Positions 59,159 to 64,000 of a DNA stretch of 64,000 nt are shown here, one piece after another. The notes beneath the pieces were generated by a model. The model was not told the origin of the DNA, did not search any database, and saw only the letters and a list, made by a program, of their open reading frames with translations. Every line of letters starts with the position of its first letter. Position 1 is the stretch's first letter. A program made the position numbers and the translations under genes. The DNA comes from UBA2040 sp041674745 (GTDB taxonomy: Bacteria > Bacteroidota > Bacteroidia > Flavobacteriales_D > Crocinitomicaceae): the NCBI GenBank assembly GCA_041674745.1, contig JBAYVD010000003.1, positions 124,001-188,000 on the forward strand. Direction: 5' to 3'.

Positions 59159-60427
59159 ATGTCGCAATTCACCAAAATAACATCCAAGCAAAGCTATGAA
59201 ATGCTATTGGCAACGATGCTGTTGTTTTTTTGTGTTGTGCCCAATTTGATTCCCATTTTTATCTTGATGCTGATTCTTTTTACGGGATACCACGTCGCTA
59301 AAAAGAAAATGACATTTCATTTTTCCATCCTTCATCTAGCATTTGTTTTGTTTTTTTTGGCGTATGTAATCGGCACTTTTTACACAAATCATCCCAAAGA
59401 AGCTTCGGGTAATTTGGAAAGAAGGATGCTGTATGTAATTTTTCCATTGCTTTTTTCATTTCAATTTGCTGAAAAAATACGAATGAACTTTCTCGCAGTA
59501 GGACTTATTGTAGGTTTGATCATCGTTTCATGCCTTGGAATGGTGCACAGCTATTCCAATTATCTTGCGCACGGAGATTTTAACAACAGTTTCGGTTCAA
59601 CCACCTTCTCCTACATTCATCATCCAACCTATTTTTCTGCGATGATTTTAACTTCTTTGGTGCTTTTCAAAGAAGGGGTGAAAAGAAAATGGCGCTATTT
59701 TACCACCTTAACTTTTCTACTGTATTTGTTGTTTTCAGCCGTGATGTTGCTATTCAGTTTTTCATTTGCAGGGATTTTATTCTTTTTCTTTTTGCTGATG
59801 TTTTGGTTTTTCGAATTCGTCTATCAAAAATCTTCCAAGTGGGTTTTCGCACTTTCTTTGATTGCTTTGCCTTTGGCGCCTGTTTTGCTTTATTTCAGTA
59901 ACATTCATATACAAATAGAACTCGATTCCGCAAAAGCATCGATTACCAGCTTATTAAAGAATCCTAGCGCTTTGTTGCAACCCTCTGCAGAACCGATTTC
60001 TGGAAATAAGGTGAGAATGATCATGTGGTTGGTTTCCACTGAAGAAATCAAAGCCCATCCATTCGGAGCAGGTACCTCCAATTTTGATGATGCGTTGGGC
60101 AGTCGATTGGATAAATATGGATTGCATGAATTAGCAGTGGTGCAATACAATCCGCACAATCAATTTTTGTCCATTGGCGTGGAATTGGGTGTTTTGGGAT
60201 TGCTTGTATTCCTATTCCTGTTGTATCAAGCTTTTAAAATTGCGTGGAAACAAGACAATGCGGTTTTCTTTTTTGTTCTTTTGATATTGGTTTTTAATAT
60301 GCTATTTGAATCCATGTTGCAACGACAAAGTGGAATTGTTTTTTACACTTTTTTTATTTGTATTTTACCCTTGGTGGATACTAGAAGCAAACGAGAGGTT
60401 AAACCATACAATCCATCGAATTCATAG
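59159..60427 (+). CDS. O-antigen ligase/polymerase (Wzy_C domain)
   Basis: A 422-residue polytopic membrane protein with eleven or so hydrophobic segments. The Wzy_C signature is clear: a periplasmic loop with FGAGTSNFDDALGSRLDKYG and the motif NPHNQFLSIGVELGVLGLLV, where the His and Arg-rich loop are typical of O-antigen ligases. It is 3 bp after the acetyltransferase gene. With the related protein at 54426, the cluster carries two candidates for polymerase and ligase functions. Confidence 0.92.
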   Translation: MSQFTKITSKQSYEMLLATMLLFFCVVPNLIPIFILMLILFTGYHVAKKKMTFHFSILHLAFVLFFLAYVIGTFYTNHPKEASGNLERRMLYVIFPLLFSFQFAEKIRMNFLAVGLIVGLIIVSCLGMVHSYSNYLAHGDFNNSFGSTTFSYIHHPTYFSAMILTSLVLFKEGVKRKWRYFTTLTFLLYLLFSAVMLLFSFSFAGILFFFFLLMFWFFEFVYQKSSKWVFALSLIALPLAPVLLYFSNIHIQIELDSAKASITSLLKNPSALLQPSAEPISGNKVRMIMWLVSTEEIKAHPFGAGTSNFDDALGSRLDKYGLHELAVVQYNPHNQFLSIGVELGVLGLLVFLFLLYQAFKIAWKQDNAVFFFVLLILVFNMLFESMLQRQSGIVFYTFFICILPLVDTRSKREVKPYNPSNS

Positions 60428-60433
60428 TAAATT

Positions 60434-61654
60434 ATGCGTTTATTAATTCTTACACAATATTATCCGCCGGAAATTGGTGCTCCCCAAAATCGCTTGCATG
60501 AGCTGGCTATTCGTTTGCAGAAATCAGGCATACATGTAGAAATTCTTACAGCAATGCCGAATTATCCAAAAAATGAAATTCAAGCAGGGTACGAAAATGG
60601 AAAAATAACGAAAGAAGAGATTGACGGAATTCCTGTCCATCGATCCAAAATATATGTATCAAAATCCAAGTCGATAATAAGTCGACTATTGAATTACTTT
60701 AGTTTTGTTTGGACATCTTATTGGCGAGGTAGAAAATTGGGGAAATTTGATTTTTTAATGGTAGAATCTCCGCCTTTGTTTTTAGGTTATACCGCTCTAG
60801 GACTTTCTCGAAAGTTAAAAGCCAAATTGATTTTCAATGTTTCAGATCTTTGGCCAGAAAGTGCAGAGAAATTGGGATTAGTGAATAATCGACAATTGTT
60901 AGGGCTAGCCTATCGATTGGAGGCAAGATGTTACAATCGCGCAACTTTAATTACCGGACAAACCAATGGTATTGTCGAAAATATTCGAATGAGATTTCCA
61001 AAGACCAACGTATATTGGCTACCAAACGGTGTTGATTTAACCTATTACAATCCTGAAATTGTCAAAGCAAATGGTTTTCGAGTGAGGAATGGCTTTTCGA
61101 ATGATCAGACTTTATTTTTTTACGGTGGAATTATAGGATACGCTCAAGGGTTGCAAATTATTTTAGAGGCTGCTGACAAAATCAAAGACAATACACAAGT
61201 TCAATTCATCATTCAAGGTGCTGGACCAGAAAAGGAAATGCTCGTGAATATGCAAGAAAAGCTCGGGCTATCCAATATTCATTTTTTAGCTCCGGTCGAT
61301 AAAAAAGAAATGCCAAGTGTTTTGTCTGAAATTGATGTTGCACTGATTCCATTGCGTAAATTGGAAATTTTTGAAGGTGCCATTCCATCCAAAATATTTG
61401 AAACACTTGCTATGGAAGTTCCAATTCTGTTAGGAGTTGACGGTGAAGCCAGACAGCATTTTATTACCAATGCTAACGCTGGCTATTTCTTTGAACCAGA
61501 AAATGCGGACGATTTGGTAGCTCAATTGAAACAAATGATAGCAAATCCAGATGAATGTAATGCGATGGGTAAAAGAGGTCGAGAGTATGCAAATATCCAC
61601 TTCAACAGAAACAATATCGCTGACAATTTGATTCAAGAACTACATAAATTGTAA
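60434..61654 (+). CDS. Glycosyltransferase family 4 (WbuB-like)
   Basis: A 406-residue GT4 enzyme. MRLLILTQYYPPEIGAPQNR at the N-terminus and VHRSKIYVSKSKS, IFNVSDLWPESAEKLG and TGQTNGIVENI in the middle match the WbuB/WcaI-like subgroup that often adds an N-acetylated amino sugar to the first lipid-linked sugar. The EX7E donor motif falls in EGAIPSKIFETLAMEVPILL. Its position just before the aminotransferase and initiating transferase genes supports action early in repeat-unit assembly. Confidence 0.93.
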   Translation: MRLLILTQYYPPEIGAPQNRLHELAIRLQKSGIHVEILTAMPNYPKNEIQAGYENGKITKEEIDGIPVHRSKIYVSKSKSIISRLLNYFSFVWTSYWRGRKLGKFDFLMVESPPLFLGYTALGLSRKLKAKLIFNVSDLWPESAEKLGLVNNRQLLGLAYRLEARCYNRATLITGQTNGIVENIRMRFPKTNVYWLPNGVDLTYYNPEIVKANGFRVRNGFSNDQTLFFYGGIIGYAQGLQIILEAADKIKDNTQVQFIIQGAGPEKEMLVNMQEKLGLSNIHFLAPVDKKEMPSVLSEIDVALIPLRKLEIFEGAIPSKIFETLAMEVPILLGVDGEARQHFITNANAGYFFEPENADDLVAQLKQMIANPDECNAMGKRGREYANIHFNRNNIADNLIQELHKL

Positions 61655-61700
61655 TTCAGTTGGACTTAATCCTTATTTTTGATTTAACACAAGAAACTTT

Positions 61701-62912
61701 ATGATTCCATTTTCACCCCCAAGAATAGACCAACGTGTAATTGACGAAGTGACCGACGCACTGAAAAGTGGTTGGATTACCACAGGACCGCGCACAAAGT
61801 TATTTGAAAAAAGACTTTCGGACTATTGCGGAAATCCTTTTACGGTTGCTGTCAATTCTTGGACAGCGGGCATGGAGTTGGTACTGCGCTGGTACGGAAT
61901 TGGTGAAGGGGATGAGGTCATTTTGCCTGCATATACGTATTGCGCAAGTGCAAATGTTGTCATTCATACAGGAGCGAAAGTCGTGATGGTAGATGTGGGT
62001 GCAGACGATTTCAATTTGGATATTGCATCCGTTCGAAATGCCATAACGTCGCGAACAAAAGCCATAATTCCTGTGGATATATCTGGTTTTCCATGCGACT
62101 ACGATGCGTTGTATGATTTGGTCAATGAACCGGCGATTAAAATGCTCTTTGAAGCCAAAAATGAAAACGAGGAAATGTTGGGGCGCATACTCATTGCTTC
62201 GGATGCCGCGCACAGTTTTGGTGCTACCTACAAAGGAAAACGGTCAGGAGCCTTAGCAGATGTGAGTTGTTTTTCTTTTCATGCCGTGAAAAATTTAACC
62301 ACGGCAGAAGGAGGAACCATTTCGCTGAACATGCCACATCCTTATGATAATGAACAAATTTACAAAGATCTTTGTGTGAAGAGTCTACATGGACAGTCAA
62401 AAGATGCACTCGCTAAAACGCAAAAGGGCAATTGGCGGTACGATGTTTTAGAGCCCGGCTTTAAATGCAATATGACCGATTTGCAAGCAGCGATTGGCTT
62501 GGTCGAGTTGGATCGCTACCAAGAAAATTTGGATCGACGAAAAGAAATTTTCACACAATACGACAAGGCATTTTCTGAGAAATCTTGGGCAATTCTACCT
62601 TTGTACAAGGATGAAAAAAGAGAAACATGTTACCACTTGTATTTGTTGCGAATCCATGGAGCTACGGAGATTCAGCGCGATGCCATCATGCACGAAATAT
62701 TTGAGCAAGACGTTTCTGTGAATGTTCATTTTCAGCCATTGCCGATGTTAACGGCTTATAGAAAACTGGGTTACAAAATGACGGATTATCCAGAAACATG
62801 GAACAAATACTGCAATGAAATTACCTTGCCCGTGTATTTTGATTTATCGGATGAACAAGTTCAATTGGTAATCAATGCGGTGATGAAGGCTGTTCAAAAA
62901 GTACTCGCTTGA
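61701..62912 (+). CDS. DegT/DnrJ/EryC1/StrS sugar aminotransferase
   Basis: A 403-residue PLP enzyme that aminates a UDP-4-keto or similar sugar. The PLP lysine is Lys197 in FSFHAVKNLTTAEGG, with Asp168 in IASDAAHS binding the pyridine nitrogen. The N-terminus (SPPRIDQRVIDEVTDALKSG) is typical. The insertion near residues 140-165 makes it longer than most PglE-type enzymes. It is followed by the initiating sugar transferase gene with a 4-bp overlap. With the PglD- and PglC-like genes it suggests a bacillosamine-like diacetamido sugar; the 4,6-dehydratase is not in the window. Confidence 0.94.
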   Translation: MIPFSPPRIDQRVIDEVTDALKSGWITTGPRTKLFEKRLSDYCGNPFTVAVNSWTAGMELVLRWYGIGEGDEVILPAYTYCASANVVIHTGAKVVMVDVGADDFNLDIASVRNAITSRTKAIIPVDISGFPCDYDALYDLVNEPAIKMLFEAKNENEEMLGRILIASDAAHSFGATYKGKRSGALADVSCFSFHAVKNLTTAEGGTISLNMPHPYDNEQIYKDLCVKSLHGQSKDALAKTQKGNWRYDVLEPGFKCNMTDLQAAIGLVELDRYQENLDRRKEIFTQYDKAFSEKSWAILPLYKDEKRETCYHLYLLRIHGATEIQRDAIMHEIFEQDVSVNVHFQPLPMLTAYRKLGYKMTDYPETWNKYCNEITLPVYFDLSDEQVQLVINAVMKAVQKVLA

Positions 62913-63496
62913 AAAGAATTTTCGACATAATCGTATCCCTCATTATTCTGCTGGTCTTTCTACCTTTCGGACTGGTGATTTCAATTATAATTCTCACTTC
63001 TTCAAAAGGAGGGGTATTTTATCGTCAAACAAGGGTTGGTGTGAATAATGTGGATTTCAAGTTGCTGAAATTTAGAACCATGAAGCCAGATTCGGACAAA
63101 TTGGGACAATTGACGGTCGGTATGCGAGACCCTCGAATTACAGGAATTGGTTATTTTTTACGGAAATACAAATTGGATGAATTCCCCCAATTTATCAATG
63201 TTTTATTGGGACAGATGTCCATTGTTGGTCCCCGACCAGAAGTTCGTGAGTATGTAGATTATTACAACGAGGAACAACGGAAAGTATTGTCCGTGAAGCC
63301 AGGAATTACGGATTATGCTTCGTTGCATTATTTTCAAGAAAATGAGATTTTGGGTAGGGCAGAAGATCCAAAAAAAACCTATATCGAAGAAATCATGCCT
63401 GATAAATTGATGCTGAATCAAAAATATGTGGAGGAGCAATCCCTACTCGTGGATTTCAAAATCATGTGGCAGACATTTCTAAAAATTGTTTCCTAA
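62909..63496 (+). CDS. Initiating sugar transferase (PglC/bacterial sugar transferase family)
   Basis: A 195-residue monotopic membrane phosphoglycosyltransferase that transfers a sugar-1-phosphate to undecaprenyl phosphate, starting repeat-unit synthesis. The N-terminal re-entrant hydrophobic segment (IIVSLIILLVFLPFG) is followed by GVFYRQTRVG, FKLLKFRTMKPDSDK, LRKYKLDEFPQFINVL and GQMSIVGPRPEV, all hallmark motifs. It starts at TTG 62909, overlapping the aminotransferase gene by 4 bp. The length matches the short PglC class. Confidence 0.96.
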   Translation: MKRIFDIIVSLIILLVFLPFGLVISIIILTSSKGGVFYRQTRVGVNNVDFKLLKFRTMKPDSDKLGQLTVGMRDPRITGIGYFLRKYKLDEFPQFINVLLGQMSIVGPRPEVREYVDYYNEEQRKVLSVKPGITDYASLHYFQENEILGRAEDPKKTYIEEIMPDKLMLNQKYVEEQSLLVDFKIMWQTFLKIVS

Positions 63497-63504
63497 AGTT
63501 TCGC

Positions 63505-63512
63505 TATTTTTG
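63505..63512 (+). promoter_or_regulatory. -7 box for the second SGNH-family gene
   Basis: TATTTTTG at 63505-63512 fits TAnnTTTG and ends 10 nt before the ATG at 63523. It would give this gene its own start with a very short leader. Confidence 0.5.
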
Positions 63513-63522
63513 GCGCAATCCC

Positions 63523-64000
63523 ATGAGAAAAATATTAATTTTTTTGGATTTGGTTTTCATCCTTTTTGTTGGATGGCAGCTTTTTTCCGTTAAAAAGCAG
63601 ACCAAGGTGTTGTTCATAGGAAATAGCTATACCTATCGAAATGAGATGCCGGATATTTTTGAGCACATTTCTATTTCCATGGGAAAAAAAGTGTACGTTC
63701 AATCCTGTACCCAAGGCAAAGCCACTTTACTTATTCAATCGCGTCGTTCGGCTGTTTACAGAGCTATTCGCGAGCAAAATTGGGACTATGTCATCATTCA
63801 AGGCTCTAGCCGTGATTTTATAAGAGATGAAGAGCATATTGAAGAAATTACCATCCCAGCACTTGAAAAACTTTTGAAGGCGATAAAGAAAAATTACCGG
63901 CGATCTAAAACGCTTTTTTACATGACTTGGGGCTATCGAAATGGTTTTAAACCAAAAGAGGAAACGAATACCTACGAAAAAATGACCCATAAAATCCGGG
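63523..64000 (+). CDS. SGNH-like (DUF4886-type) protein, truncated by the window edge
   Basis: An open frame of 159 codons from the ATG at 63523 to the right edge without a stop. Residues 1-20 are a hydrophobic signal or anchor (ILIFLDLVFILFVGW). Then VLFIGNSYTYRNEMPDIFEH, DYVIIQGSSRDF and TLFYMTWGYRNGFKPKEE run parallel to ILFVGNSFTHMNEMP, DFVVLQGMSRE and LLYMTWGYKEGYPERED of the protein encoded at 33433, so they are paralogues. It starts 26 bp after the sugar transferase gene, and its likely role is de-esterification of an envelope polymer. The His/Asp block lies past the edge. Confidence 0.8.
   Translation, partial: MRKILIFLDLVFILFVGWQLFSVKKQTKVLFIGNSYTYRNEMPDIFEHISISMGKKVYVQSCTQGKATLLIQSRRSAVYRAIREQNWDYVIIQGSSRDFIRDEEHIEEITIPALEKLLKAIKKNYRRSKTLFYMTWGYRNGFKPKEETNTYEKMTHKIR

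Noticed and set aside
1..64000. tRNA, rRNA and transposase genes
   Set aside because: I scanned the intergenic regions for tRNA T-arm words and the translations for transposase or integrase motifs and saw none; a tRNA search program would be needed for certainty.

Overview
The window looks like chromosomal DNA of a Bacteroidota bacterium, most likely a marine or freshwater member of Flavobacteriales close to Fluviicola or other Crocinitomicaceae; the genus is inference. Supporting signs are the AT-rich sequence, type IX secretion (T9SS) sorting domains, PorP/SprF and PorV/PorQ proteins, a DUF4783 protein, a bacterial GGGP synthase, and repeated TAnnTTTG (-7) promoter boxes, several with a TTTG-like -33 box about 20 bp upstream. 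I found no tRNA, rRNA, CRISPR array, transposase or phage gene.

Layout. (1) 1-5528, minus strand: a polysaccharide export locus with a Wzm/Wzt ABC transporter and three glycosyltransferases, running off the left edge. (2) 5760-11705: a large PKD-repeat T9SS cargo protein, then an acyltransferase and a polytopic membrane protein. (3) 11750-14724: rlmH, a DUF4783 gene, nadC, an array of 66-bp tandem repeats and a small lipoprotein gene. (4) 14729-21717: a thiamine locus of two divergent arms, thiS-thiC-thiE-like-thiD leftward and thiE-thiG-thiH rightward. Each arm has its own TPP riboswitch. A four-helix-bundle (S23-type) gene flanked by repeats lies between them, and three different repeat families sit in the locus or next to it. 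thiF is not in the window. (5) 21730-23083: GGGP synthase and a phosphopantetheinyl transferase. (6) 23319-32463: a three-gene unit of TonB-dependent receptor, giant secreted protein and PorV/PorQ-like barrel, closed by a strong terminator. (7) 32548-39726: greA, a HIT-family gene, an SGNH/PKD protein, a DUF1624 acyltransferase, an OmpA/DUF1573 protein with a PorP/SprF partner, and an SDR. (8) 39719-44581: a phenylacetyl-CoA epoxidase locus, paaABCD, divergent from two tandem paaE-like reductase genes. (9) 44691-51632: a DUF3467 gene, a lipoprotein, a GT39-like membrane protein, a methyltransferase, an M23 peptidase, a coiled-coil protein, zapA and rny. (10) 51751-63496: a Wzx/Wzy-type surface polysaccharide cluster with two flippases, two O-antigen polymerase/ligase-like proteins, glycosyltransferases, PglD-, PglE- and PglC-like enzymes and an epimerase. 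The window ends inside a second SGNH-family gene, 63523 onward, which is a paralogue of the one at 33433.

The genes describe a surface-oriented lifestyle: two separate polysaccharide export routes, several T9SS-linked cargo or anchor proteins, an aerobic aromatic catabolism module, and riboswitch-controlled thiamine synthesis. The strongest unexplained signals are the repeat-rich thiamine locus with its S23-type gene between two riboswitches, the receptor/giant protein/PorV triad, the tandem paaE pair, and several genes with promoter boxes ending only 4 nt before the start codon, which suggests leaderless mRNAs.
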